A DNA stretch of 64,000 bases from an uncultured Erythrobacter sp. (GTDB lineage: Bacteria; Pseudomonadota; Alphaproteobacteria; Sphingomonadales; Sphingomonadaceae), in the NCBI RefSeq assembly GCF_947497915.1, contig NZ_CANMIJ010000001.1:1113611-1177610 (forward strand), in the 5' to 3' direction. How positions within the stretch are numbered: the stretch's first letter is position 1; every line of letters begins with the position of its first letter. The notes beneath the pieces are model-generated. The model was not told the DNA's origin, made no database searches, and was given only the letters and a program-made list of their open reading frames with translations. Positions 34,841 to 44,491 of this stretch are shown piece by piece. A program made the position numbers and the translations under genes.

Positions 34841-35983
34841 ATGGCTACCCAGACCGATTTTTACGAATTGCTCCAAGTTTCCCGCGATGCCGATGGTTCC
34901 GCGCTGAAAAGCGCCTATCGGAAAGTCGCGATGAAGTATCATCCGGATCGCAATCCGGGGGATGCCGAGGCAGAGGCTAAGTTCAAAGCCTGTAATGAGG
35001 CGTATGAGTGCCTCAAGGATCCGCAAAAACGCGCAGCTTATGACCGTTTCGGCCACGATGCGTACACTCAGGGCATGAGTGGTGGCGGCGGCTTTGGCGG
35101 CGGGCCCCAAGGCGACTTTGGCGACATCGGCGACATTTTTGAGACGATTTTTGGCAGCGCGTTTGGCGGCGGCGGTGGCGGCGGACGAGCGCGCCAGCAA
35201 CAACGTCGCGGTGCCGATCTGCGTTACGACATGCAGGTTACCCTAGAAGAGGCTTTCGACGGGAAATCGACTGAGATTGAAATCGAAGTCTCGCAAAGCT
35301 GCGACACTTGCGAAGGTTCAGGAGCAACTCCCGGAACTGGCGAGCGTACGTGTAATCTCTGCCACGGGCAGGGCGCCGTTCGCGCCAAGCAAGGCCTGTT
35401 TGTAGTCGAGCGGCCATGTCCGACTTGCGGCGGACGCGGTTCTGTTATCGAAGACCCGTGCGGCGAATGCCGCGGCGAAGGGCGCGTTGACCGCGCTCAG
35501 GCTCTGGCGGTTGAAATCCCACCAGGGGTCGACACCGGCACGCGCATTCGTCTTTCGGGTAAAGGTGAGGCGGGTCAACGCGGTGCGCCTGCGGGTGACC
35601 TTTACATCTTCATCCACGTGAAACCGCACACGATCTTCGAACGCGAAGGCACAACCCTCGCGACCCAAGTTCCTGTTAGCTTCACCACCGCCGCGCTTGG
35701 CGGCAGTGTCGATATCCCCGATCTTGATGGTTCGACCAACACGGTCGACATTCCGACCGGCATTCAATCCGGCAAACAGCTCCGTGTTCGGGGCGCTGGT
35801 ATGCCGGTTCTGCAAGGCCGCGGCCGGGGTGATCTGGTGGTCGAGATTGCGGTCGAAACGCCGACCAAACTCAGCCGCCAACAGAAAGATATCCTTGAGC
35901 AATTCCGCGAGACGGAAACGGGCGATGAATGTCCGGAAAGCAAGGGCTTCTTTTCCAAACTTAAAGACGCATTCGGGGCTTAA
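34841..35983 (+). CDS. dnaJ: Co-chaperone DnaJ (Hsp40)
   Basis: A 380-residue type I J protein. The J domain carries YHPDRNPG (the HPD motif) near residue 32, a Gly/Phe-rich stretch follows, and four zinc-finger repeats are seen: CDTCEGSG, CNLCHGQG, CPTCGGRG and CGECRGEG. The C-terminal substrate-binding and dimerisation part ends the protein. GAGGA lies five bases before the ATG at 34841. It follows dnaK across a hairpin terminator. Confidence 0.97.
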   Translation: MATQTDFYELLQVSRDADGSALKSAYRKVAMKYHPDRNPGDAEAEAKFKACNEAYECLKDPQKRAAYDRFGHDAYTQGMSGGGGFGGGPQGDFGDIGDIFETIFGSAFGGGGGGGRARQQQRRGADLRYDMQVTLEEAFDGKSTEIEIEVSQSCDTCEGSGATPGTGERTCNLCHGQGAVRAKQGLFVVERPCPTCGGRGSVIEDPCGECRGEGRVDRAQALAVEIPPGVDTGTRIRLSGKGEAGQRGAPAGDLYIFIHVKPHTIFEREGTTLATQVPVSFTTAALGGSVDIPDLDGSTNTVDIPTGIQSGKQLRVRGAGMPVLQGRGRGDLVVEIAVETPTKLSRQQKDILEQFRETETGDECPESKGFFSKLKDAFGA

Positions 35984-36042
35984 CCCGTTCTCGACATAGT
36001 GGACCGGCGGGCCTAGGCATTCCTTCGAACAGGAGAATTGCC

Positions 36043-36933
36043 ATGAACCGTCTTGCCACCGTCACGCTCGCCGTTGCTGCTTTGGCAACAGCTAGCCCGA
36101 CAATTGCCCAGCGCAGTCTTGATGATGTCGAGATCACGACCGAGGAAATTGCTCCTGGTGTCGCGGTGCTGTTCGGTGCCGGCGGCAATATCGGTGTAAG
36201 CCACGGCGAAGATGCAACAGTGATCATCGATGATCAGTTCGCGCCGCTTTCTGGCAAGATTGAGGCCGCCATTGCTGCGCTAGGCGCGACGCCGGTCAAG
36301 TATGTCGTGAACACGCATTGGCACGGTGATCACACGGGCGGGAACGAGCATTTCGGCAAGACAGGTGCCACAATCTTCGCGCATGACAATGTTCGCGTTC
36401 GGATGTCTAGCGATCAGCAGCGCGGAAGCCGCACGACGCCAGCATCGCCCAAAGAGGCACTGCCTGTTGTCACATATGGCCAAGGGATGCGCTTTCATCT
36501 CAACGGCGACACGATTAATTTGATGTTCCTAGGCGGCGGCCACACGGATGGTGACAGTGTCGTGATCTGGGAGGATAAGAACGTCGTCCACATGGGCGAT
36601 CTCTATTTCAAAATTCCGGGTTACCCATTCATCGATATCGCATCCGGCGGTAACGTCTATGCGGCCATGCAATCGCTCGATCTGGTCATCGCGATGACCG
36701 ATGACGAGACCAAGATCATTCCTGGTCACGGCCCGATGTCGAACAAATCGGAACTGATCGCGTATCGCGCAATGATTGGTGAAGCAGTCAGCCGCGTTGA
36801 AGCACTGCACAAAGACGGAAGATCCGCAGAAGAAGCAGTCGCGGCGAAACCGCTTGCTGACTTTGATCGCGGTGAAGGATTTATCAGTGCAGACGCATTC
36901 GTTACCGCAATCTGGAACAGCATCGAAGGCTAA
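36043..36933 (+). CDS. Periplasmic MBL-fold metallo-hydrolase
   Basis: A 296-residue protein with a signal peptide cleaved near AIAQ (about residue 22). The metallo-beta-lactamase fold is clear: VVNTHWHGDHTGGNEHFG (the HxHxDH metal motif), GGGHTDGDSVV (third His), VHMGDLYF (bridging Asp) and IIPGHGPMSNK (last His). It fits the broad periplasmic MBL hydrolases often annotated as cyclase- or quinoprotein-related; real beta-lactamase activity is uncertain. AGGAG precedes the ATG, 59 bases after dnaJ. Confidence 0.9.
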   Translation: MNRLATVTLAVAALATASPTIAQRSLDDVEITTEEIAPGVAVLFGAGGNIGVSHGEDATVIIDDQFAPLSGKIEAAIAALGATPVKYVVNTHWHGDHTGGNEHFGKTGATIFAHDNVRVRMSSDQQRGSRTTPASPKEALPVVTYGQGMRFHLNGDTINLMFLGGGHTDGDSVVIWEDKNVVHMGDLYFKIPGYPFIDIASGGNVYAAMQSLDLVIAMTDDETKIIPGHGPMSNKSELIAYRAMIGEAVSRVEALHKDGRSAEEAVAAKPLADFDRGEGFISADAFVTAIWNSIEG

Positions 36934-39252
36934 CTAGCCGAATCGTTCGGTCACTTCGGCGCGGACTGTTTCAAGCAAGCTCTTGCGGCATCGGCCTACG
37001 TCATACTCCTCGTCGATAATGGCGAGGAATGCGGCGCGCTTGTAGTGCCGCACGGTTGCATCGGGCAGGCCTACCTCCACTGTTGACGACACAAAATCGA
37101 TCATCCGCTCTGCCCCGTGCAGACGGCCCCATAGATAATCGTTCTCTCGGTATGCCCGGCTAAAGAATGCGCCGAAATTGTAGAATTCGATGCCGCGTAA
37201 GGTTGCCTGCGTGCCGCCTTCGCGGATTGATCGCGCGTCGTCCGGACTGATCCTGTCGATTTTGACCGGATTGTATTCTGCGAGCCGGTCGCTCTGGACC
37301 AATGGCAGCGTTGCGACATCGTAGAATGGGAAGCCGAGATATGTGAGCAACATGCGCCGCTTCAGATTCTTTGGCATCGCGTCCAAAGCATCGGCGAACA
37401 TCTGCTCCGCTTTAACATCTGTTTCCGGCAGCAATCTGGTGTTTTCAAGGTAATCCAGCACGGCACCCGGGTCTTCGAGTGCGCCACGCGCCAGCGTACA
37501 AAACGTGTCGCTGTGGACGGCGCTCTCATCTGCCTGGTTATAGATACCAAGAATCTCGTAAATCTTGGCGCGAGCCAGATCGAGAGCGTCGTCTGATATT
37601 TCTGGATCAGTCTCCCAATCACGCGAAAGCCGCCGCGCCAGCAATTGCAGTCGCCTGATACGAAATCCAATGTCGTGCGCGCGAAAGAATGCGATCGCAT
37701 CCGAATTTGCTCCGCCGCCTTCTTCAGTAAGAATTTCAAGGCCGCGCTCGGATAAAGTGCGGCGAAGCACTTCAGCGATCAGGCCGCTGTCGGCCAAAGT
37801 CAGTTCTGGTGCAGCTGAATGTGTGAGCTCAGCTAGCCGATCAATGATCGCGGTAAATTTCGTCTGCGCATAGGCCCCGAATGCATAGCCCGCGCGCTCT
37901 GCGGCCGCCTGCTGCGCTTTGGCCCTCCAATTGCCAAGCCGCTTAGGTGTCGGACTGTCGAGGAAGAAGGTCAGCCCGAACAGCTTTTCGACGGCGCGGT
38001 CGATTTCAGGGCGCAGGCCCATAACAATCCGCTGAAGCCGTTCTGCATCGCGAGATTGTTTCTCGATCCGCTCCAGATCATCGCGGATGGGTTGTTCGCG
38101 CGGGATCGTAGACAGCGAGCCAAAAATTGCTGCGAAAAACCCAACCGGCTGATCCGCCTTATCGCCTACCGATTGGCTGCGATCAGGACGCGGCTCGATA
38201 TAGACAAACCTCCGATCGACTTCTCTTTGCGAGCTGCGATTGCTCAACGCCTCAAGAGCAGCCCCGAACGGAGCATTTACGAGCACAGAGCCGTCAATCA
38301 GCGCCACATTGTCGATCGTACCGTCGCGGACATGCATCGGCATGATCTTGGACAAAAAGCTGCCCCGCGAACTCCATTGGCGTCCATTTTCCATCGCCAA
38401 CCGGTCGATCTCGTCCAGAGTGAGCGGTGGGAACGCTCCGGGAAAGCTTGCCGTCGCGCGGGCTGCGGTTACCAATTCTAGCGGATCGGCGAGCGCGCCA
38501 TCGCCGTTGTCCTTGATGATGGTTCGGAAGCCAATCGGCATGCGGTGCTCTGTTTCCTCAACAATTGCCGGGGAATTGAGTCTGAGCATCTCAGAATGTC
38601 CGCGAAAATCGGTTGCTGTAACAAACAGATCAATCGGATGACCATTCGGCAAAAGAGACGGACCAAGATCGCTAGCCGCCATGCTACCTAGCGCTTCGTA
38701 AAGCATTGCCGAAAAACGGTCGCCAGAGAAGGGTGGGCTGAACCAGCGGCCGCGCACAAGCCGCGATACTTTTGCGCGCACTTCATCGCGAGTTTCAGGG
38801 GAGACGCTTTCGCTTACCGCATTGCCGGGGCGCTTTAAAAACCAGTCCGCAATCGGTTGTGCCCAAATCTTGGCATAGCGCCACATCGGCTCGGCCTCTG
38901 GATCAGTCAGCTCGCTGACATCGGCGTTTTCGAGCCAAAGATCGGTCAGCGGTTCTAGCGATTGACCAGATTGGATCGCTTGCGCGAGGAAAACGGCGTT
39001 TATGCCGCCAGCGCTGGCGCCGGTGAGAATATCGGGAAGAACCCGCAGCCGCAGCCCACAATCATTCTCGATCGTTTCGAATAGGTCACGGTAGACGCGG
39101 GCAACGCCTTTGAGATCGCCGCCAACAGGGGCGTGGTAACAACGACTTGCCCGCGCAAGGTGCCAAACCTCTTTTGTTACGCCATGCATATACACGGCAA
39201 GGGACACCCCGCCGTAGCAAATCAGAGCAAGTCTCAATTCCTTTTGCCGCAT
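36934..39252 (-). CDS. Patatin-like phospholipase, long form with C-terminal extension
   Basis: A 772-residue protein. The N-terminal 350 residues are a patatin lipase: LICYGGVSLAVYMHG as oxyanion region, LTGASAGGINAVFLA with the Ser nucleophile (GxSxG), and ALIDGSVLVNAPFG with the catalytic Asp (DG[SA]). The remaining 420 residues are mostly helical and match a patatin-associated C-terminal domain of unknown role (DUF3376 type) seen in sphingomonads and actinobacteria. It probably deacylates phospholipids or glycolipids; no signal peptide or membrane segment is clear. It is convergent with the MBL gene, with no gap, and divergent from radA. Confidence 0.88.
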   Translation of the reverse strand: MRQKELRLALICYGGVSLAVYMHGVTKEVWHLARASRCYHAPVGGDLKGVARVYRDLFETIENDCGLRLRVLPDILTGASAGGINAVFLAQAIQSGQSLEPLTDLWLENADVSELTDPEAEPMWRYAKIWAQPIADWFLKRPGNAVSESVSPETRDEVRAKVSRLVRGRWFSPPFSGDRFSAMLYEALGSMAASDLGPSLLPNGHPIDLFVTATDFRGHSEMLRLNSPAIVEETEHRMPIGFRTIIKDNGDGALADPLELVTAARATASFPGAFPPLTLDEIDRLAMENGRQWSSRGSFLSKIMPMHVRDGTIDNVALIDGSVLVNAPFGAALEALSNRSSQREVDRRFVYIEPRPDRSQSVGDKADQPVGFFAAIFGSLSTIPREQPIRDDLERIEKQSRDAERLQRIVMGLRPEIDRAVEKLFGLTFFLDSPTPKRLGNWRAKAQQAAAERAGYAFGAYAQTKFTAIIDRLAELTHSAAPELTLADSGLIAEVLRRTLSERGLEILTEEGGGANSDAIAFFRAHDIGFRIRRLQLLARRLSRDWETDPEISDDALDLARAKIYEILGIYNQADESAVHSDTFCTLARGALEDPGAVLDYLENTRLLPETDVKAEQMFADALDAMPKNLKRRMLLTYLGFPFYDVATLPLVQSDRLAEYNPVKIDRISPDDARSIREGGTQATLRGIEFYNFGAFFSRAYRENDYLWGRLHGAERMIDFVSSTVEVGLPDATVRHYKRAAFLAIIDEEYDVGRCRKSLLETVRAEVTERFG

Positions 39253-39323
39253 GCGTTATGCTGTGCCGTGGATAGTCAATCATTGCAATTGCGTTCCGCA
39301 AATGTTCTGCTTATTAGCGTGGC

Positions 39324-40691
39324 ATGGCGAAGAGCAAAAAACGGTATGTGTGCCAATCCTGCGGGGCAACTTCTCCGCGGTGGCAGGGGCAATGCGCAGA
39401 TTGTTCCGAATGGAACACGCTTGTCGAAGACGCTCCGGCGACAGTCTTTTCACAAAAGCATGATCTATCGCGCGGAGGGCGCGGGATTGAATTCGTTGCA
39501 CTGAATCAGCCAACCGAGTTGCCCGTTCGGAAATCGACTGGGTTGGCCGAATTTGACCGTGCGCTGGGTGGCGGTCTTGTTCCCGGTTCGGCGATCTTGA
39601 TGGGCGGCGACCCTGGTATCGGCAAATCGACATTGCTGCTGCAAACCGCCGCGACAATCGCGCGCGGCGGCAATGATGTTGTTTATGTCAGCGGGGAAGA
39701 GGCCGTCGGTCAGGTGCGGCTTCGCGCGACCCGTTTGGGTGTTGCTGACGCGCCGATCCGCTTTGCATCCGAAACATCTGTACGCGATATCCTTACGACG
39801 CTCGGCGATGGTGAGCCGCCGGCATTGCTCGTAATTGACTCTATTCAGACGATGCATTCTGACACAATCGAGGGTGCTCCGGGCACTGTCAGTCAGGTGC
39901 GCGGCTGCGCGTTGGAGTTGATCCGCTTTGCGAAGGAAAAGGGTACCGCGCTCTTCCTTGTCGGCCATGTTACTAAAGATGGGAACATCGCTGGTCCGCG
40001 CGTGCTGGAGCACATGGTCGATGTTGTGATGAGCTTTGAGGGCGAGCGTAGTCATCAATATCGTATCCTGCGCGCGCTCAAGAACCGCTTTGGCGCAGTC
40101 GATGAAATTGGCGTGTTTTCGATGGTGAGCGAAGGGCTTGAAGAAGTGTCGAACCCGTCGATGCTATTCCTCTCAGGCCGCGATCATCCTCTGGCTGGAA
40201 GCGCTGTGTTTCCGGCTCTCGAAGGAACCCGGCCAGTCTTGGTCGAGATACAGGCGTTGATCGTTCGGTTGCAATCCGGCGCCACACCTCGCCGCGCGGT
40301 TGTAGGTTGGGATAGCGGTAGGATGGCTATGCTGCTCGCCGTGCTGGAATCGCGCTGCGGTCTGAATTTTAGCTCGGCTGAGGTCTATCTCAATATCGCT
40401 GGCGGGTATCGCCTTGCCGATCCTGCTGCTGATTTGGCAGTTGCAGCGGCGCTTGTATCGGCGCTGGCGGACAAGCCATTGCCTGATAAAGCCGCTTGGT
40501 TTGGCGAAGTGTCGCTCGCGGGGGAAATCCGTCCAGTGTCGCATTCCGATCTTAGGCTGCGCGAGTCGGCAAAGCTGGGTTTCACGCGTGGCTATGGCCC
40601 GTCGGGTGCGAAGACCGGTTCGACCAAGCTCAAGTACCGTGGATTGGGACAACTCGCCAATCTCGTTGACCATGTGATGGGTAGCGAATAA
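39324..40691 (+). CDS. radA: DNA repair protein RadA (Sms)
   Basis: A 455-residue branch-migration helicase acting in homologous recombination. A C4 zinc finger opens the protein (YVCQSCGATSPRWQGQCADCSEW, cited by its ends: CQSC and CADC), then Walker A GDPGIGKSTLLLQ, the RadA-specific KNRFG motif in RALKNRFGAVDEIG, and a Lon-like C-terminal domain (VSLAGEIRPV). cvpA follows after nine bases, so the two are cotranscribed. Confidence 0.97.
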   Translation: MAKSKKRYVCQSCGATSPRWQGQCADCSEWNTLVEDAPATVFSQKHDLSRGGRGIEFVALNQPTELPVRKSTGLAEFDRALGGGLVPGSAILMGGDPGIGKSTLLLQTAATIARGGNDVVYVSGEEAVGQVRLRATRLGVADAPIRFASETSVRDILTTLGDGEPPALLVIDSIQTMHSDTIEGAPGTVSQVRGCALELIRFAKEKGTALFLVGHVTKDGNIAGPRVLEHMVDVVMSFEGERSHQYRILRALKNRFGAVDEIGVFSMVSEGLEEVSNPSMLFLSGRDHPLAGSAVFPALEGTRPVLVEIQALIVRLQSGATPRRAVVGWDSGRMAMLLAVLESRCGLNFSSAEVYLNIAGGYRLADPAADLAVAAALVSALADKPLPDKAAWFGEVSLAGEIRPVSHSDLRLRESAKLGFTRGYGPSGAKTGSTKLKYRGLGQLANLVDHVMGSE

Positions 40692-40700
40692 ATTGCATTT

Positions 40701-41231
40701 ATGACTTTGTTCGATGTGATCGTCCTGTTGTTTGTCGGATTCGCTGCAATCGGCGGCTTTATGCGCGGCCTCGTGCAAGAGGTTCTCTCGCTCGCGGCTT
40801 GGATTTTGGCGGCGTTCGCAATCTATTATTTGCATGATTTGCTGACTGAAGCTCTGCGCGGCGTCTACAACGCTGAACCTGCGACGCCGTTGCTTGCATT
40901 CGTTCTCCTTCTCCTTATCCCGTATGCAGCGATGCGTGTCATTGCGAATAATGCTGGTGAGGCATCGCGCAACTCGATCTTAGGCCCCATTGACCGCCTT
41001 CTCGGTTTTGGATTCGGGGCTGTGAAAGGCGGTTTGATCGTCGTTTTTGCTTTTTCGATTGTTGCGATCGGGTTCGATTCAGCTTGGGGCTACAAAGGTC
41101 GTCCCGATTGGGTCGCTCAGGCTCGCACGTATCCCATTGCAGACGCGTTCTCTCGCCAGCTGGTGCAAATGATCGCTGATCGCCGTGCACGATTGGAACG
41201 CGAAGCGGATGCGGCGGAAGAAGCCAACTAG
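40701..41231 (+). CDS. cvpA: CvpA-family membrane protein
   Basis: A 176-residue membrane protein with four hydrophobic segments and the opening FDVIVLLFVGFAAIGGFMRGLVQEVLSL (cited by its ends), characteristic of CvpA. CvpA is needed for colicin V production in E. coli and for bile or stress tolerance in others. A charged C-terminal tail follows. It lies between radA and the NifU-like gene. Confidence 0.9.
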   Translation: MTLFDVIVLLFVGFAAIGGFMRGLVQEVLSLAAWILAAFAIYYLHDLLTEALRGVYNAEPATPLLAFVLLLLIPYAAMRVIANNAGEASRNSILGPIDRLLGFGFGAVKGGLIVVFAFSIVAIGFDSAWGYKGRPDWVAQARTYPIADAFSRQLVQMIADRRARLEREADAAEEAN

Positions 41232-41244
41232 GCTGAGCAATTCT

Positions 41245-41682
41245 ATGTCAGAAGGTTCGGCTCCAAAACTCTATTCGCCGACATTGCTTGCGCTGTCAGT
41301 TTCTCTTGCTGACTACCCCTTGGACGATACGTTCGATGCGTATGGGGAAGCCCTGTCGCGCACTTGCGGCAGCAGCATTAAGCTTGGTCTGAAAATGGAC
41401 GCAGGCCGTTTCTCAAAAGTGGGCATGCAGGTATCAGCCTGCGCGGTTGGGCAAAGCTCTGCCGCGCTTTTGGCGCAAGGATTGGAGAGCGCGAGCAAAG
41501 ATGATGTGCTGCGAACGCATGATGAGATCGCGCTTTGGCTAAACGGTTCCGGTATTCTTCCTGAATGGCCTGGATTCGCCGCGTTGGCACCGGCCTTGCC
41601 CTATCCGGGCCGACACGACGCAATCCTATTGCCGTGGAGAGCTGCGATTGAAGCGCTTTCCTCTATCCCACCAAACGGCTAG
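41245..41682 (+). CDS. NifU-like iron-sulfur scaffold protein, cysteine-poor
   Basis: A 145-residue protein of the NifU/IscU-like fold: YSPTLLALSVSLADYPL opens it, and SACAVGQSSAALLAQGLE is the conserved helix. Two of the three scaffold cysteines are recognisable, C41 in RTCGSSI and C66 in SACAVGQ. The third, expected before LLPW, is replaced by Ala in RHDAILLPW, and the Asp usually after the first Cys is a Ser. It may have lost cluster assembly. The ATG at 41245 is chosen over one at 41185 inside cvpA. Confidence 0.8.
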   Translation: MSEGSAPKLYSPTLLALSVSLADYPLDDTFDAYGEALSRTCGSSIKLGLKMDAGRFSKVGMQVSACAVGQSSAALLAQGLESASKDDVLRTHDEIALWLNGSGILPEWPGFAALAPALPYPGRHDAILLPWRAAIEALSSIPPNG

Positions 41683-41738
41683 TAACTGCCGCTCAATTGG
41701 CCTGCGAGAGACGGGCGTCATCGGGGTAAGTGGGGAAT

Positions 41739-43379
41739 ATGGCAGAAGCACAAGCGCTCGCTGATCGGGAACCGACAGAGAATGAAATCAAGCTTGTCAT
41801 CGGTGCGTCGAGTGCCGGCACCATTTTTGAGTGGTATGATTTCTTCATCTACGGAACTCTCGCTTACATATTGAAAGACGCGTTTTACGACGTTGATAAC
41901 GATACGCTCGGTCTGCTGCTCGTCTGGTCGACATTCGCTGTCGGCTTCGCATTTCGTCCGATTGGCGCGATACTTTTTGGCTTTCTCGGAGACAGGCTAG
42001 GCAGGAAATACACCTTCCTTGTCACGGTCACATTGATGGGGATCGCCACGGCCGGGGTCGGTTTGATCCCAACCGTTGATCAAATCGGCGTTGTTGCCCC
42101 GATGATTGTAATTTTCCTTAGAGTGCTTCAAGGCTTGGCATTGGGCGGTGAATATGGCGGCGCTGCGATCTACGTCGCCGAACACGCCCCGCCTGAAAAA
42201 CGCGGTTTCTACACCAGCTTTATTCAAGCAAGCGTAGTTGGCGGATTTGTCCTTTCGATTATTGTGGTTCTCATTTGCCGGTTCGTGATCCCAGAAGATG
42301 ACTTCAATTCATGGGGCTGGCGCGTGCCGTTCCTGCTTTCAATCCTGCTGTTGATTATATCGCTGTGGATGCGTTTTAAGCTGTCCGAGAGCCCAGTCTT
42401 TAAAGCGATGAAGGAGGCCGGAGAGACTTCGGGCAATCCGTTTATTGAGAGCTTCACCTACCCCGGAAACAAGAAGCGCATTTTTGTCGCGCTCTTTGGT
42501 GTCGCGGGTATCTTAACGGTGATCTGGTATACCGCGTTTTTCTCGACCTTGTCGTTCCTGAAAGGAGACATGAGGCTCGATGAGTTGACTGTTGAGATTA
42601 TCCTGCTGATTGCCGGCCTACTTTCGATGGGCTTCTATTTGATCGTTGGTCGCTGGTCAGACCGTGTGGGGCGCAAGAAGCCAATTATTATCGGCGCAAT
42701 TGCTACACTTGCCCTGCTGTTTCCGATCTTTTGGGCGATGGGCAGTTTGGCCAATCCTGCGTTGGCAGAGGCCGCGGAAAAGAACCCGGTCGTTGTAACA
42801 GGCACCGAATGTGTCACCGACCCATTCGCTGATCTGTTCGACCGTGAACAAAGCGATTGCGGAAAAGTGCTAAGCAGTCTCACCTCTAGCGGTGTCTCAT
42901 ATACGGTTGTTGAGGGTGATACGCTTGGCGTGACGGTTTCCGGCAACACGGTTGAGCTGGCTCCGGAATGGCTTGAGAGCGGCAATGATTTGCGGGACGG
43001 CTTGCAAGCGCAATTGTCGCAGTCCGGCTTTGATTTCACCCGTCAGATTCCGCCGCTGATCAACATAATCGGCATCATTGCGATGCTGCTTGGGATGGGT
43101 TTGCTTTCTGCTTTGACATACGGGTCCGTCGCGGCGTTGCTTTCCGAAATGTTCCCGCCGCGCATCCGGTATTCCTCGATGTCGATTCCTTACCATTTGG
43201 GGGCAGGGTATCTCGGCGGGTTCTTGCCGTTGATCTCAGGAATTATCGTTGCCAGCACCGGCAACGTTTACTCGGGCCTATGGTATGCATGGGGCGTCGT
43301 AGCATTCGGTGTGGTGATAGCATGGTGGGGGCTGCCAGATGGTCCGCCGACAGACTTCTCCGACGATGTCACTGGATAA
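41739..43379 (+). CDS. MFS metabolite:H+ symporter (MHS type) with large soluble insert
   Basis: About 546 residues with twelve membrane segments. The N-terminus reads ASSAGTIFEWYDFFIYGTLA; FGFLGDRLGRKYTF is the first loop motif, RVLQGLALGGEYGGAA lies in TM4, and VGRWSDRVGRKKPIIIG is the second loop. These define the MHS group (ProP, KgtP, ShiA). Between TM9 and TM10, residues about 340-440 form a hydrophilic insert with two cysteines (in GTECVTD and QSDCGKV), absent from typical 430-450-residue members. It is coupled to alr downstream by a 14-base overlap; its substrate is unknown. Confidence 0.88.
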   Translation: MAEAQALADREPTENEIKLVIGASSAGTIFEWYDFFIYGTLAYILKDAFYDVDNDTLGLLLVWSTFAVGFAFRPIGAILFGFLGDRLGRKYTFLVTVTLMGIATAGVGLIPTVDQIGVVAPMIVIFLRVLQGLALGGEYGGAAIYVAEHAPPEKRGFYTSFIQASVVGGFVLSIIVVLICRFVIPEDDFNSWGWRVPFLLSILLLIISLWMRFKLSESPVFKAMKEAGETSGNPFIESFTYPGNKKRIFVALFGVAGILTVIWYTAFFSTLSFLKGDMRLDELTVEIILLIAGLLSMGFYLIVGRWSDRVGRKKPIIIGAIATLALLFPIFWAMGSLANPALAEAAEKNPVVVTGTECVTDPFADLFDREQSDCGKVLSSLTSSGVSYTVVEGDTLGVTVSGNTVELAPEWLESGNDLRDGLQAQLSQSGFDFTRQIPPLINIIGIIAMLLGMGLLSALTYGSVAALLSEMFPPRIRYSSMSIPYHLGAGYLGGFLPLISGIIVASTGNVYSGLWYAWGVVAFGVVIAWWGLPDGPPTDFSDDVTG

Positions 43380-44427
43380 GAGCTTCCTTCAAACCCCTTC
43401 GCCAACCCACCGGCTTAGGGTGGATACAGATGCGTTGGCGAATAATTGGCGCGCGTTGGATGCGGTGTCGGGCGATGCATCAACCGGCGCTGCGGTAAAG
43501 GCGGATTGCTACGGACTGGGCGTGGATACGTGCATTCCCGTTCTTCGAGATGCGGGCGCAGAAACTTTCTTTGCGGCGCATTGGAGTGAGGTGCCGCCGC
43601 TGCTCAACCATGTCGCCGCAGAGCAAGTTGCGGTCTTGCATGGGCCTGTCACGGATGAGGATGTAAGGTTTGCGATCGCGACGGGTGCACGCCCTGTCAT
43701 CAATTCGATCGAGCAAGCACAGCGATGGAAAGAGGGTGGCGGCGCAGTTTGTCATTTGATGGTGGACACCGGTATCAACCGTTTAGGTGCCGCGCCAAGC
43801 GAGCTTTCAGACCCAATATTCCAAAGCCTCGATATCGATATTTTGATGTCGCACCTTGCATGTGCCGACGAAGATATTCCGATGAATGCAAGGCAATTGG
43901 ATGCCTTCCGCGGCGCTACAACCATGATCGAGCATCGCCGCAGCAGTCTTGCGAATAGCGCGGGCATCGCATTGGGTGCAGACTATGCTTTCGACCTCAC
44001 ACGTCCCGGCATCGCTTTGTATGGCGGCGTCCCGCGAAGCGAATTCGCAGGCAGAATTCGCCAGGTCGCGTTTCTTGAAGCGGCGATCATTCAGACACGC
44101 ACACTCTCTATAGGCGAAAGTGTTGGTTACAATGCGCAGTTCACTGCCGATAGATCGATGCGGGTTGGCACTGTGTCGCTTGGATACGCTGACGGGTTTT
44201 TGCGTGCTCGTGGCAACGGCTTTGCTTTGCGGGTCGGTGATGTAGAATTACCGTTGCTGGGCAAGGTCTCGATGGACATGATCGTGGTCGATCTCACAAA
44301 CGCACCCGAGCTTGGCGAAGGTGACTGGCTCGATGTGCCTTTTTCTTTGCCCGATGCTGCGCAGCAAAGCTCTGTTTCTCAATATGAATTGCTGACAGTG
44401 CTGGGTCAGAGATTGCGCAGTTGCTAA
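43366..44427 (+). CDS. alr: Alanine racemase
   Basis: A 353-residue PLP enzyme that makes D-alanine for peptidoglycan. The PLP lysine lies in AAVKADCYGLG (a K-A-D-x-Y-G motif), LMVDTGINRLGA follows, and the catalytic Tyr is in SVGYNAQFTA, with VSLGYADGF and LGKVSMDMIVVDLT after it. The ATG at 43366 overlaps the end of the MFS gene by 14 bases; a GTG at 43339 would add a short spurious extension. Its partner D-Ala-D-Ala ligase is not in the window. Confidence 0.95.
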   Translation: MSLDKSFLQTPSPTHRLRVDTDALANNWRALDAVSGDASTGAAVKADCYGLGVDTCIPVLRDAGAETFFAAHWSEVPPLLNHVAAEQVAVLHGPVTDEDVRFAIATGARPVINSIEQAQRWKEGGGAVCHLMVDTGINRLGAAPSELSDPIFQSLDIDILMSHLACADEDIPMNARQLDAFRGATTMIEHRRSSLANSAGIALGADYAFDLTRPGIALYGGVPRSEFAGRIRQVAFLEAAIIQTRTLSIGESVGYNAQFTADRSMRVGTVSLGYADGFLRARGNGFALRVGDVELPLLGKVSMDMIVVDLTNAPELGEGDWLDVPFSLPDAAQQSSVSQYELLTVLGQRLRSC

Positions 44428-44491
44428 CGCCTTGTTGCACTGCACATTGTGCAGGTGCTAAGCGGGCCTCATAACTCAATTGGGGATCCAA

